From: Kitasatospora sp. NBC_01246
Lineage (GTDB): Bacteria; Actinomycetota; Actinomycetes; Streptomycetales; Streptomycetaceae
Direction of reading: 5' to 3'
Assembly: GCF_036226505.1 (NCBI RefSeq)
Contig: NZ_CP108484.1
Span: forward strand, 1,922,001 to 1,986,000
Length of the DNA: 64,000 bases
A model generated the notes under the pieces. That model saw nothing but the letters and a program-made list of their open reading frames with translations, was not told the DNA's origin and ran no database searches. Position numbers and translations under genes: made by a program. This document shows positions 16,085 to 24,813 of this stretch, one piece after another. Within the stretch, counting starts at the first letter, position 1; every line of letters begins with the position of its first letter.

Positions 16085-18064
16085 GTGGTCGACTTGGAGA
16101 AGGACGCCTGGGCCATCGCCGACACGCTTCGCGGGGTGTATGCCCGCAACAAGGCAGGTGACGTCATCCTGCCCATGACGATCCTGCGGCGCCTGGAGTG
16201 CGTCATGGCACCCCACCGCGCCCAGGTTGCCGCGATCATTGCCCAGCAGCCGAACGAGACGCTGCGCGTGAAGATGATCAAGTCTTTCACAGGCGGCCTC
16301 AAGTTCTACAACACGACGAAGCACACCCTCGCCTCGGTGTACGACTCCGGTGACGACATGGCAGACAACCTGCTGGAGTATGTGCGTGGGTTCAGCGAGG
16401 ACATCGACATCTTCGCCAACTTCCATCTGCCCCAGCACATCGACCGGATGAGGAAAGGTGGCATCCTCGCCACGATCGTCCGCCAGTTCCGCGACCTCGA
16501 CCTGTCCCCCGAGGCAGTGCCGAACTCCAAGATGGGCCAGCTGTTCGAGCACCTCATCTACATGGACTTCGAGTCGTCCAACGCTGAGTCCGGCGACCAC
16601 TACACCCCCCGCGACGCGATCAACCTGCTTGTCGACTTGTTGTTCGCCGAAGATGACAACGCGCTGTCCGGCGACGCCATCCGCAGCATCTACGACCCCA
16701 CCGTCGGCACCGGCGGCATGCTCAGCGTGGCAGAGGAGCACCTGCACCGCATGAACCAGGAGGCGGAGCTTCTCCTGTACGGGCAGGAGCTGCGGCCCGA
16801 GTCCTACGCCATGTGCCGCTCCGACATGCTCGCAAAGGGCCAGAACCCCCAGAACATCGCGCTGGGCAACACCCTGACCAAGGACCTGTTCCCGGACGAC
16901 AGGTTCAACTACATCCTTTCCAACCCGCCCTACGGAGTGGACTGGAAGAACATCGCCGAGGATGTGGAGAGGGAGCACAAGAGGGGCTTCAGTGGTCGCT
17001 TTGGGGCTGGCCTACCTCCGACCTCCGATGGTGCTCTGCTGTTCGTACAGCATGCGATTGCCAAGATGAACCCCGCTGACAGCCAGGATGGCGGCGCCCG
17101 GGCCGGCATCGTTCTGAACGGCTCCCCGCTGTTCTCGGGCGGCGCCGGAAGCGGCTCTAGCAATATCCGGGGGTGGCTGCTGGAGAACGACTTGATCGAA
17201 GCCATCGTCGCGCTGCCGAGCGACATGTTTTACAACACCGGCATTCCCACGTACCTGTGGATCTTCGACAACAACAAACACCCCGAGCGCCAAGGCAAAG
17301 TACAGCTCATCGACGCCACCGCGCTGGGCGCCAAGATGCGCAAGTCGCTGGGCTCCAAGCGCGTCGAGATCGACGACGCCGCCCGGGAACGCGTGCTGCA
17401 GCAGTACGCAGACATGGAGTCCTCGGAGACGTCCAAGATCTTCGACAGTCTCGACTTCGCCTTCTGGCAGATCACCGTCGAGCGGCCCCTGCGGCGCAAC
17501 TTCGAGACCAAGCCCGAGCGCGTCGCCCTCGTCGCTGAGCACAAGAGCCTCGGGCACATCGACGGCCTCATCGACGCTCTGAACTCCTTCCACGGGGGCC
17601 ACTACCTCAATCGCGAGGCCTTCCTCAACGACCTGGGCAAGCACCTCGGTTCCTGCGGCATCAGCCTGACCTCTGCGCAGCGCAAGGCCCTGTGGCAAAC
17701 CCTCGGCGAGCGCGACGAGAACGCCGACATCTGCCGCTTCCAGTCCGGCAAGAACAAGGGGGAGCCAGAACCCGACATCCCCCTGCGTGATACCGAGATC
17801 GTCCCCTTCGCCTGGAATGGGCACCCAAAGAGCCACGACGCCAAGGACGCCACCATCAAGGCGTACTTCACGGCGGAGGTCAAGCCTCACTTCGAGGACG
17901 CGTGGGTCGACGACACCAAGACCAAGGTGGGCTACGAGATCCCGTTCACCCTCCACTTCTACAAGTACGTGCCCCCGCGCACGCTTGCTCAGATCGACGC
18001 CGACCTCGACGAGTCCCTGCAGGAGATCCTCGGCCTGCTGCACAGGGTGGAGGCAAGCAAGTGA
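16085..18064 (+). CDS. hsdM: Type I restriction-modification methyltransferase subunit
   Basis: The 659-residue HsdM transfers a methyl group from S-adenosylmethionine to adenine N6 in the target chosen by HsdS. The N-terminal helical domain (AWAIADTLRGVYARNKAGDV) precedes the catalytic domain with the SAM-binding motif DPTVGTGGM near 204 and catalytic NPPYG near 280. The start is GTG 16085, preceded by GGAAGGA about nine bases upstream. An upstream in-frame ATG at 15968 gives 39 extra residues unlike the family. The gene overlaps hsdS by four bases, in an intact three-gene operon. It is longer than the commonest HsdM (about 500 residues) because of a C-terminal extension (roughly 490-659), as in some actinobacterial class I M subunits. 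Confidence 0.93.
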   Translation: MVDLEKDAWAIADTLRGVYARNKAGDVILPMTILRRLECVMAPHRAQVAAIIAQQPNETLRVKMIKSFTGGLKFYNTTKHTLASVYDSGDDMADNLLEYVRGFSEDIDIFANFHLPQHIDRMRKGGILATIVRQFRDLDLSPEAVPNSKMGQLFEHLIYMDFESSNAESGDHYTPRDAINLLVDLLFAEDDNALSGDAIRSIYDPTVGTGGMLSVAEEHLHRMNQEAELLLYGQELRPESYAMCRSDMLAKGQNPQNIALGNTLTKDLFPDDRFNYILSNPPYGVDWKNIAEDVEREHKRGFSGRFGAGLPPTSDGALLFVQHAIAKMNPADSQDGGARAGIVLNGSPLFSGGAGSGSSNIRGWLLENDLIEAIVALPSDMFYNTGIPTYLWIFDNNKHPERQGKVQLIDATALGAKMRKSLGSKRVEIDDAARERVLQQYADMESSETSKIFDSLDFAFWQITVERPLRRNFETKPERVALVAEHKSLGHIDGLIDALNSFHGGHYLNREAFLNDLGKHLGSCGISLTSAQRKALWQTLGERDENADICRFQSGKNKGEPEPDIPLRDTEIVPFAWNGHPKSHDAKDATIKAYFTAEVKPHFEDAWVDDTKTKVGYEIPFTLHFYKYVPPRTLAQIDADLDESLQEILGLLHRVEASK

Positions 18065-19332
18065 GCACCCCGCTTCCCTGGGGAGACACCCAGCAGCCGT
18101 GGACGATCGGTCAGGTCAAGCATCTGGGCAGTGTCACTCTCGGCAAGATGCTCCAGACAAACGACACCGGCCAAGACGTCCTTGCTCCGTACATGAGGGC
18201 GGCCAACGTCCAGCCTGACGGCGTCCTCGCCTTGGGCGACGTGAAGGAAATGTGGTTCTCGCCTTCCGAGCTGGACGATCTCACCCTTCGGCAGGGTGAC
18301 GTCGTCGTGGTCGAGGGCGGACAGGGAGGCTTCGGGCGTGCTGCATATGTGGGTGAAGACCTCGATGGCTGGGGGTTCCAGAACTCGATCAACCGAGTCC
18401 GGTCGAGAACTGGGAATGATGGGCGATTCCTTGCGTACTACCTGATCGCCCTGCGCGCCACCGGGTTCCTCCGGAGGTACTGCAACGTCGTCTCCATGCC
18501 GCACCTGACGGCCGAGAAGCTGGCAGCTGTTCCCCTCCCGCTTCCCTCCGGTCCTGAGCAACGCGCCATCGCTGACCACCTGGATCGGGAGGCCGCTGAG
18601 ATCGACGGCCTCATTGCCGCGCTGGAACGGTTCATTGGACGGCTTCAGGAACGACGTCGAGCAGTCGTTGAGCATGAGCTTGCGGAGGTTGTGCCGGCGG
18701 TGCCCGGTACACGGCTGAAGCACCTGGCGCGGTCCGTTCGCCAGGGGTGGAGCCCCCAGTGCTTTCCTTGGCCTGGTGATGGAGTCCAGACCTGGGCAGT
18801 CCTAAAAGCCGGGGCAGCTAACCGCGGGCTCTTCCGACCGGAAGAAAATAAAGAACTCCCCGCAGACCTGGAGCCGCGTCCGTCAACGGTGGTACGGCGC
18901 GGCGATCTCTTGGTCTCCCGAGCTAACACCCGTGACCTTGTCGGCAGTGCAGCTGTAGTGGCCGGAGACTACCCTCGGCTCATGCTGAGCGACAAGCTCT
19001 ACGCTCTCGCCCTTGACGAGTCCAAAGCGTTGCCCCGGTATGTCGCCTACCTGATGGCCAGCCGCCGTGTCAGGGATTTGATCGAGATGGCCGCATCTGG
19101 TGCGAGCTCTTCGATGCTGAACATCAGCAGGGACGACATCGTGAACCTTCCGATGAATGTTCCTGAGGCCGCTGAACAGCGTCGCATCCTCAATCACCTG
19201 GACCGTGTAACAGCGGAGATCGACATCCTGATCGAGAAGACGCAGCGGCACATCGACCTTGCCAAAGAGCGTCGGATCGCGCTCATCACCGCGGCCGTGA
19301 CCGGCCAGATCGAATTCCCCAAGGAGGCTTGA
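18061..19332 (+). CDS. hsdS: Type I restriction-modification specificity subunit
   Basis: The product (423 residues from GTG 18061) is the DNA-recognition subunit. It shows the expected two-fold repeat: target recognition domain 1, a first coiled-coil spacer (EQRAIADHLDREAAEIDGLI), target recognition domain 2, then a second spacer (EQRRILNHLDRVTAEIDILI). The two halves set the two halves of a bipartite target. The recognition sequence cannot be read from the gene. Its start GTG overlaps the hsdM stop by four bases and its stop overlaps the hsdR region, so M, S and R are coupled. Confidence 0.92.
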   Translation: MSTPLPWGDTQQPWTIGQVKHLGSVTLGKMLQTNDTGQDVLAPYMRAANVQPDGVLALGDVKEMWFSPSELDDLTLRQGDVVVVEGGQGGFGRAAYVGEDLDGWGFQNSINRVRSRTGNDGRFLAYYLIALRATGFLRRYCNVVSMPHLTAEKLAAVPLPLPSGPEQRAIADHLDREAAEIDGLIAALERFIGRLQERRRAVVEHELAEVVPAVPGTRLKHLARSVRQGWSPQCFPWPGDGVQTWAVLKAGAANRGLFRPEENKELPADLEPRPSTVVRRGDLLVSRANTRDLVGSAAVVAGDYPRLMLSDKLYALALDESKALPRYVAYLMASRRVRDLIEMAASGASSSMLNISRDDIVNLPMNVPEAAEQRRILNHLDRVTAEIDILIEKTQRHIDLAKERRIALITAAVTGQIEFPKEA

Positions 19333-19337
19333 ACCAG

Positions 19338-22300
19338 GTGGACCTGACCTACGAGTCGGAGTTCGAGCAGCGCATCTGTGAGTACCTGGCCGCCCAGGGG
19401 TGGCTGTACTCCCCGAACGGGGAGGGATACGACACTGAGCGTGCCCTGTTTCCGGATGACGTGTTCGGGTGGCTTAAGGACCTGGACCCGAGGGCGTGGG
19501 AGCGCAGCATCGGTTCTGGCCTGCGAGCGGACTCGGCAAAGGAGGCACTGCTGGACCTGATCGTGCAGCTGCGCTCAACCCCGCTGGATAACAGGGGCGG
19601 TGGCCCTGGTGGAACCCTGCAGTTGCTTCGCTCGAACGTCCCTGTGGGGCTGCGGGACGAGCTGAAGATGGTCCAGTGGCGCCCGGCGGACCCGACGAAC
19701 ACCACCCGCAAGGCTGCTTACGACAAGGTGCGCCTGCGGATCATGCGGCAGGTGCACTACTCGCGGAAAAAGCCTCACGACAGCATCGATCTGGTCGCGT
19801 TCATCAACGGCATCCCGGTGGCCACGTTTGAGCTGAAGACCAACTTCAAGCAGTCTATCGACGCTGCGGTCAAGCAGTACGCTCAGGACCGCAACCCCAG
19901 GGGAGAGCCGCTGCTGGCGTTCGGCACCGGGGCCCTTGTGCATTTTGTGGTCACCGAGTCTGAGGTCCGCATGACGACCCATCTGGACGGTGAGAACACC
20001 TACTTTCTGCCGTTCAACAAGGGCAACAACGGTGGCGCGGGGAACCCGGTCAACGAGCATGGGCCGGCCACCGCGTACCTGTGGGAGCAGGTCATGGCCC
20101 GCGACACGTGGCTCGACGTCTTCGGTTCCATGCTGTTTGTGGACGTCAAGACAAGCACCAACGCGATCACGCGCGAGCGCAAGACTTCGACGAAGGTTAT
20201 ATTCCCTCGCTTCCACCAGTGGCAGGCCGTCTCGCGGATGGTCGAGCAGGTCAAGACTGAGAGCGCGGGAGGACGGTTCCTGATCCAGCACTCTGCAGGG
20301 TCGGGCAAGACGAACACGATCGGGTGGACTGCGCACCGCCTGTCGAACCTGCACGACGAAACGGGTCGCAAGATCTTCGACACAGTCGTGGTGATCACCG
20401 ACCGCACTGTGCTCGACGACCAGATGCAACGTGCGATCCTGCAGATCGAGGGCAAGCCGGACTACGTCTACAACGTCGACAAGAGGGCCCGCACTGACGA
20501 GGGCTCCAAGTCCCGTGCACTGCTCAAGGCCCTGCAGGACCGTCGCCGCATCGTGGTGGTGACCATCCAGACCTTTCCGGCCGTGCTCAAGTTCCTGGCA
20601 CAGGACGGCTCGCTGGTCGGGCACCGGTTCGCGGTCATCGCCGATGAGGCGCATTCCTCACAGGCCGGTGCCACCGCCAAGAAGGTGCGCCAAGTACTGC
20701 GCGCCGGCGGTCAGGAAATCGATGAGGGCGCGGAGGTTGACGCCGAGGACACAATCAACGCGTTTGCTGACGCCCCGACTCCGAACGTTTCATTCTTCGC
20801 GTTCACCGCCACCCCGAAACCCAAGACGATCGAGCTATTTGGGCGCCGAAAGACGCCCAATGCCAAGCCGTCCGCGTTCGACGTGTACTCGATGAAGCAG
20901 GCCATCCAGGAGGGGTTCATCCTGGACGTCCTGCCTCGCTACCAAAACTACGGGACCGTTTACCAGATCGCTGAGGCGATCAAGAAGAACGGTGTCAACG
21001 TCTCCGCCGACGACGAGGACAACCTGGTCGAGAAAACCGCAGCGGCCAAAGCTCTGAAGCGGTTCGTACGGCTGCACCCGACGAACATCTCCCAGAAGGT
21101 TGAGATCATCGTCGAGCATTTCCGTACCAATGTGGCCGGCCTGCTGGACGGTCACGCAAAGGCCATGATCGTGACCTCGGAGCGCAAGCACGCGCTGCGG
21201 TACAAGCTGGCGATCGACAAGTACATCAAGGCCAGGGGGTACGACCTGGGTACCCTGGTTGCGTTTTCCGGCACTCTAGACGACCCGGAGTCCGGCATCC
21301 ATGAGGAGGTCTCCGAGTTCAAGATGAATCCGGGCGTCGGACCCGACCTGGCCGAGGCATTCGCCGAGCCGAACTACCGCGTCATGATAGCTGCGGACAA
21401 GTTCCAGACCGGGTTCGATCAGCCGTTACTGTGCGCTATGTACGTCGACAAGCGTCTGGGCGGTATCCAGGCTGTGCAGACCCTGTCGCGCCTGAACCGC
21501 ACTTTCCGGACGGGAAACCTGGTTAAGGACCGGGTGTTCATCCTGGACTTCATCAACGAGCCTAAGGACATCCAGGCGGCCTTCGCGGAGTACTACGAGG
21601 AAGCCGAGATCGAGACCGAGACCAATCCCAACCAACTGCACGTGCTGGCCATGGGGCTGCGCACCTTCGGTATCTTCGACAACCAGGATGTCACCCAATT
21701 CGCCGAAGGCGCCCAGGACGGTGACCGCAACGCGATCACCGCAGCAATGAGCCGGGCTCAGGACCGGTTCGCCCTGGCATGGGAGCAGGCCCAGGGCGAC
21801 GAGGACACTCAGACCGTGGAGCGGCTGGAGCAGTTCCGGAAGAACGTCTCCTCATTCGTGCGACTGTACGACTTTCTGTCTCAGGTTTACGACTATTCTG
21901 GCTCCCCGCTCGAAGACCTGTGCGCGTTCTGCCGTGAACTTGCCCAATGGATCAAGGCCGAACGGACGCACGACGAGATCGACATCTCAAGCGCCCGGCT
22001 GGTCGCTATCGAGCAGAAGGACAAGGGCGTCACCAACGTGTCAGTCACCGAGAAGGGCGACAAGCTGACCGGACCGAGCGCGCTGGGTACGGCCAAGGTG
22101 AAGGACCCTGAGATGGTCCCGCTACTGGAGGTCATCGACACTCTCAACACCCTGTTCGACGACCTGTCGGAGTCTGCCGTCGCCGGACTGATGGCGCTTG
22201 TCATCCAGGCGGCAAAGTCCGATGAGGTGCTGAGGTCGCGTGCGCTGGAGAACAGCCTGGAGAACTTCCTGAAGTCCGAGAAGGTCCGGGACCGGATCCT

Positions 22301-22439
22301 CGACACCCTTCTTGCCGCCCCCGGGGAACTCGGGAGGGTAGTCGCCGAGGTCGTCGGCGACGGCAAGGGCCTGGACAGCATCATCGCCGGCGCCTTCCAC
22401 GGCGTGCGTCTGGACGCCGAGCAGGAGGCTTCTGAATGA
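19338..22439 (+). CDS. hsdR: Type I restriction endonuclease subunit (DNA translocase and nuclease)
   Basis: The 1033-residue HsdR translocates and cuts unmethylated DNA. It has a PD-(D/E)XK nuclease near the N-terminus (DLVAFINGIPVATFELKTN, about 150-172). The motor domains carry Walker A HSAGSGKTNT near 317 and DEAH in VIADEAHSS near 433, with FQTGFDQP and SRLNRTFR in the second RecA-like domain. GTG 19338 is chosen because AAGGAGG (19321-19327) sits ten bases before it; a TTG at 19329 is in frame but too close. A rare TTA leucine codon occurs at 21426-21428, which in Streptomyces would need the bldA tRNA. The frame is intact, so the whole system looks functional. Confidence 0.93.
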   Translation: MDLTYESEFEQRICEYLAAQGWLYSPNGEGYDTERALFPDDVFGWLKDLDPRAWERSIGSGLRADSAKEALLDLIVQLRSTPLDNRGGGPGGTLQLLRSNVPVGLRDELKMVQWRPADPTNTTRKAAYDKVRLRIMRQVHYSRKKPHDSIDLVAFINGIPVATFELKTNFKQSIDAAVKQYAQDRNPRGEPLLAFGTGALVHFVVTESEVRMTTHLDGENTYFLPFNKGNNGGAGNPVNEHGPATAYLWEQVMARDTWLDVFGSMLFVDVKTSTNAITRERKTSTKVIFPRFHQWQAVSRMVEQVKTESAGGRFLIQHSAGSGKTNTIGWTAHRLSNLHDETGRKIFDTVVVITDRTVLDDQMQRAILQIEGKPDYVYNVDKRARTDEGSKSRALLKALQDRRRIVVVTIQTFPAVLKFLAQDGSLVGHRFAVIADEAHSSQAGATAKKVRQVLRAGGQEIDEGAEVDAEDTINAFADAPTPNVSFFAFTATPKPKTIELFGRRKTPNAKPSAFDVYSMKQAIQEGFILDVLPRYQNYGTVYQIAEAIKKNGVNVSADDEDNLVEKTAAAKALKRFVRLHPTNISQKVEIIVEHFRTNVAGLLDGHAKAMIVTSERKHALRYKLAIDKYIKARGYDLGTLVAFSGTLDDPESGIHEEVSEFKMNPGVGPDLAEAFAEPNYRVMIAADKFQTGFDQPLLCAMYVDKRLGGIQAVQTLSRLNRTFRTGNLVKDRVFILDFINEPKDIQAAFAEYYEEAEIETETNPNQLHVLAMGLRTFGIFDNQDVTQFAEGAQDGDRNAITAAMSRAQDRFALAWEQAQGDEDTQTVERLEQFRKNVSSFVRLYDFLSQVYDYSGSPLEDLCAFCRELAQWIKAERTHDEIDISSARLVAIEQKDKGVTNVSVTEKGDKLTGPSALGTAKVKDPEMVPLLEVIDTLNTLFDDLSESAVAGLMALVIQAAKSDEVLRSRALENSLENFLKSEKVRDRILDTLLAAPGELGRVVAEVVGDGKGLDSIIAGAFHGVRLDAEQEASE

Positions 22440-22593
22440 AGTCGTCAGGCCGCTGCAGTTGTGGGGTGCTGGTCCGACTTGGTCAGTGGGGTTCCCAGGT
22501 GAGTTGATCTCGCCCTCGAACGATGGGCCGAAGTGGAATACGGCGTCCCCCGTTTCGATTGGGCTCTTCGTACGATCGTGCGAAGGGGGCTGG

Positions 22594-23529
22594 GTGAGCG
22601 ATCTCAAGGTGTTTAGGCTCGGGGCGGACGGCCAGGACGTGGAGCTGCGCGGCTCGACTGTGGCGCTGGAGGTGCGGCTCCAGCGCCGGGTGGAGGCGGG
22701 GATGGAGCGTATGCTCGGCATCCGGCTCCTGGCGTCGGAGTACCCGACCGGTCCGTGGCACCGGGGGCGGGTGGACTCGCTCGGCCTGGACGAGAACGGC
22801 GTGCCGGTCGTGGTCGAGTTCAAGAAGGGCAACGACAGCGGGGTAGTCTCGCAGGCCGTCTCCTACCTGACCTGGTTGAAGAGCTGCCGCCACGAGTTCG
22901 AGGCCCTCGTCAGGGAGAAGCTGGGCCCGGAGGCGGCCGAGTCCATCAACTGGCGCTCGCCCCGGGCACTGTGCATCGCGGCCGGGTACTCGCACCACGA
23001 CCGGGTCGCGGTCGGCGACCTCGGTCGGCACTGGCCGATCGAGCTGGTCCGTTACCGGGTCTTCGACGGCGGGCTGCTGAGCCTCCAGCTGGTCGAGCCG
23101 GTCTCCGCCGCCGTCAGCACTGCGGCCGTGCGCAGATCGAACGCATCCGCGGTTCTGGCGGCTGCCGCCGAGGCCGCCGAGCTGCCGGTTCTCCTCGAAG
23201 CACCAGAGTGCCTCCGGGACCTCTACAACGAGCTGGACGAGGTACTCAACATGTCGGGCGAGGTGGAGGTCGTCCCCCTCCGGCACTACATCGCCTACCG
23301 CCGTCTGCAGAACGTGGCGAGCGTGATTTTCCGGCCGTCCCCTTCCCACCGGGCAATCCTGCTGTACTTGCGGCTGGACCCGGACACGATGGTGCTGGAG
23401 GAGGGCTTCACGCGCGACATGCGCGGGATCGGGCACCTGGGGACCGGGGACCTGGAGGTGCGGATCGCCTCGGCGGCCGACCTGGAGAAGGCGGTGCCGC
23501 TGATCCGGCGGGCGGTGCAGGCGGCCTGA
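22594..23529 (+). CDS. Nuclease-like protein with C-terminal DUF5655 domain
   Basis: The protein has 311 residues from GTG 22594, which is preceded by GAAGGGGG; the frame is open to 22459, but the added residues are not protein-like. The N-terminal half contains RVDSLGLDENGVPVVVEFKK (about 56-76), a D..E-x-K core like those of NucS/DUF91-type nucleases, followed by AVSYLTWL. The C-terminal hundred residues (YIAYRRLQNVASVIF, LYLRLDP, RDMRGIGHLGTGDLEVRI) match DUF5655. This architecture is common in actinomycetes and its biochemical role is not established. It follows hsdR on the same strand after about 150 bases and ends at a strong hairpin. Confidence 0.75.
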   Translation: MSDLKVFRLGADGQDVELRGSTVALEVRLQRRVEAGMERMLGIRLLASEYPTGPWHRGRVDSLGLDENGVPVVVEFKKGNDSGVVSQAVSYLTWLKSCRHEFEALVREKLGPEAAESINWRSPRALCIAAGYSHHDRVAVGDLGRHWPIELVRYRVFDGGLLSLQLVEPVSAAVSTAAVRRSNASAVLAAAAEAAELPVLLEAPECLRDLYNELDEVLNMSGEVEVVPLRHYIAYRRLQNVASVIFRPSPSHRAILLYLRLDPDTMVLEEGFTRDMRGIGHLGTGDLEVRIASAADLEKAVPLIRRAVQAA

Positions 23530-23539
23530 CGAAGGCGTG

Positions 23540-23573
23540 AGGGCGGCTGGAGCAATGATGCTCCAGCCGCCCT
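23540..23573. terminator. Stem-loop terminator between convergent genes
   Basis: A 15-base stem (A plus GGGCGGCTGGAGCA, 23540-23554) pairs with its reverse complement across a four-base ATGA loop. It lies ten bases after the DUF5655 stop and faces the minus-strand methyltransferase fragment. CTTCTG follows. It can serve both strands. Confidence 0.85.
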
Positions 23574-23620
23574 TCTGCGTCTGCGGCCCGTGCGGTGCCG
23601 TCCGCCCGGGGCTCTCACCG

Positions 23621-24275
23621 TCACGCCTCCGGTCCGGCGAGGACGAAGTCGTCCTGGGTCAGCTCTGCGCGCAGTCGCTGGTCGGCGATCTCGGCGTAGT
23701 GCGGGGAGAGCTCGGCACCCACGAAGCGCCGGCCTTCGCGCAGGGCGGCGATGCCGGTCGAGCCGCTGCCGGTGAAGGGGTCGAGGACGACGCCGTTCTC
23801 GGGGCAGATCTGGACGAGCTGCTGCATGATCTCCAGCGGCTTCTGGGTGATGTGGACCCGGTCCTTGCGGGGCTGGCTGGCGATGAAGTGACCCGGCAGG
23901 TAGATCGCCCGGCTGTTGTCGAGGGTGCCCTTGACGCCCCAGGTGATGAACTCCGCGGACTGCTTGAAGCCTCCCTTCCTCGGTCGGCTGGCGGGCTTGA
24001 TCCACGGGATGGTGCCCTGCCACGTCCATCCGGCCATCTGGAGCGCGTCGCTGGTCGTGGGCTCCTGCCTCCAGTCGGAGAAGACCATCGCGACCGAGTG
24101 CTCGGTGCTCGCCCGGTAGGACTCGGTGAGCAGTTCGGTGAGCCACGAGCGGTAGGAGCGCTGGTCGCGGTTTTCGCCGGGGAAGGTCTTCAGGTCGTGG
24201 GCGGAGTTGGAGGTCACGTACTTGGCGCGGGCGTCGCGGCTGGTGCGCTCGGAGGACGTCCTGCCGCCCGGAGAA
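23621..24275 (-). pseudogene. DNA N4/N6 methyltransferase lacking its N-terminal catalytic part
   Basis: The C-terminal about 215 residues of a DNA methyltransferase are intact: VFSDWRQEPTTSDALQMAGW, ITQKPLEIM, then the SAM-binding motif VVLDPFTGSGSTGIAAL and FVGAELSPHYAEIADQRL. In this family the catalytic (D/N)PPY motif lies upstream, in the missing part. The frame continues upstream as SPGGRTSSERTSRDARAKYV, consistent with residues just after (S/D)PPY. At about 24270 the sequence becomes a carbamoyltransferase in another frame. GTG 24217 could restart translation but would not restore catalysis. It may be the relic of a second restriction-modification system. Confidence 0.8.
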
Positions 24276-24749
24276 GGGGAACTGGCGCAGGACCTTGCAT
24301 CCGCTGATGGTGCCGTGGGCGAGGGTGGCGGATATGCCGTCGCCGGAGCCGTCGACCACCAAGACGGCTGCCTCGTCGAAGCCGCTCGGGTGGAAGGCGG
24401 AGGCGGCGTGCGCGAGGTGGTGCTCGATCACGGTGATCTGGCGGGGCCGGTGGTGGCCGAACAGGGTGGGGTCGAGGAGTTCGGCGATCAGCTCGCTGTC
24501 GGTGCAGGTGTCGCTGGGCTCGGGCCATGTGGGGTTGAAGGCGATGGCGATCTCGTCCACCTGGGCCAGGGTGATGCCGGCCTCCGCGAGGCAGTAGGCC
24601 GCGGCCACGGCGCAGGAGCGGGAGTCCTTGTGGTGCTTGCGTCGGGAGAACCGCTCCTCCTCGGCGAAGGCGACGACGCGGCCGTCGATGACCAGGCAGG
24701 CAGAGGCGTCGTGGTAGTAGGGGCCGCCCAGCCCCAGCACAATTCCCAA
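24268..24749 (-). pseudogene. Carbamoyltransferase (NodU/CmcH family), N-terminal fragment only
   Basis: The gene starts at ATG 24749 after a good ribosome site and encodes about 160 residues of the NodU/CmcH family: IVLGLGGPYYHDASACLV, VAFAEEERFSRRKHHKDS, EHHLAHAASAFHPSGFDEAA and VVDGSGDG. These enzymes move a carbamoyl group from carbamoyl phosphate to natural products through a YrdC-like C-terminal domain, here wholly missing (members exceed 500 residues). Near 24270 the frame runs into the methyltransferase fragment and reads Arg/Pro-rich nonsense to 23295. It is the last gene of the GT9-SHMT-P450-radical SAM operon, so the cluster was cut here and any carbamoylation step should be lost. 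Confidence 0.8.
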
Positions 24750-24813
24750 CGCAGATCACTCCTTCTCGCGAAAGTCGCCCATCCCCAGCGTGTGGCCGGG
24801 TGCGGGCAGACGG

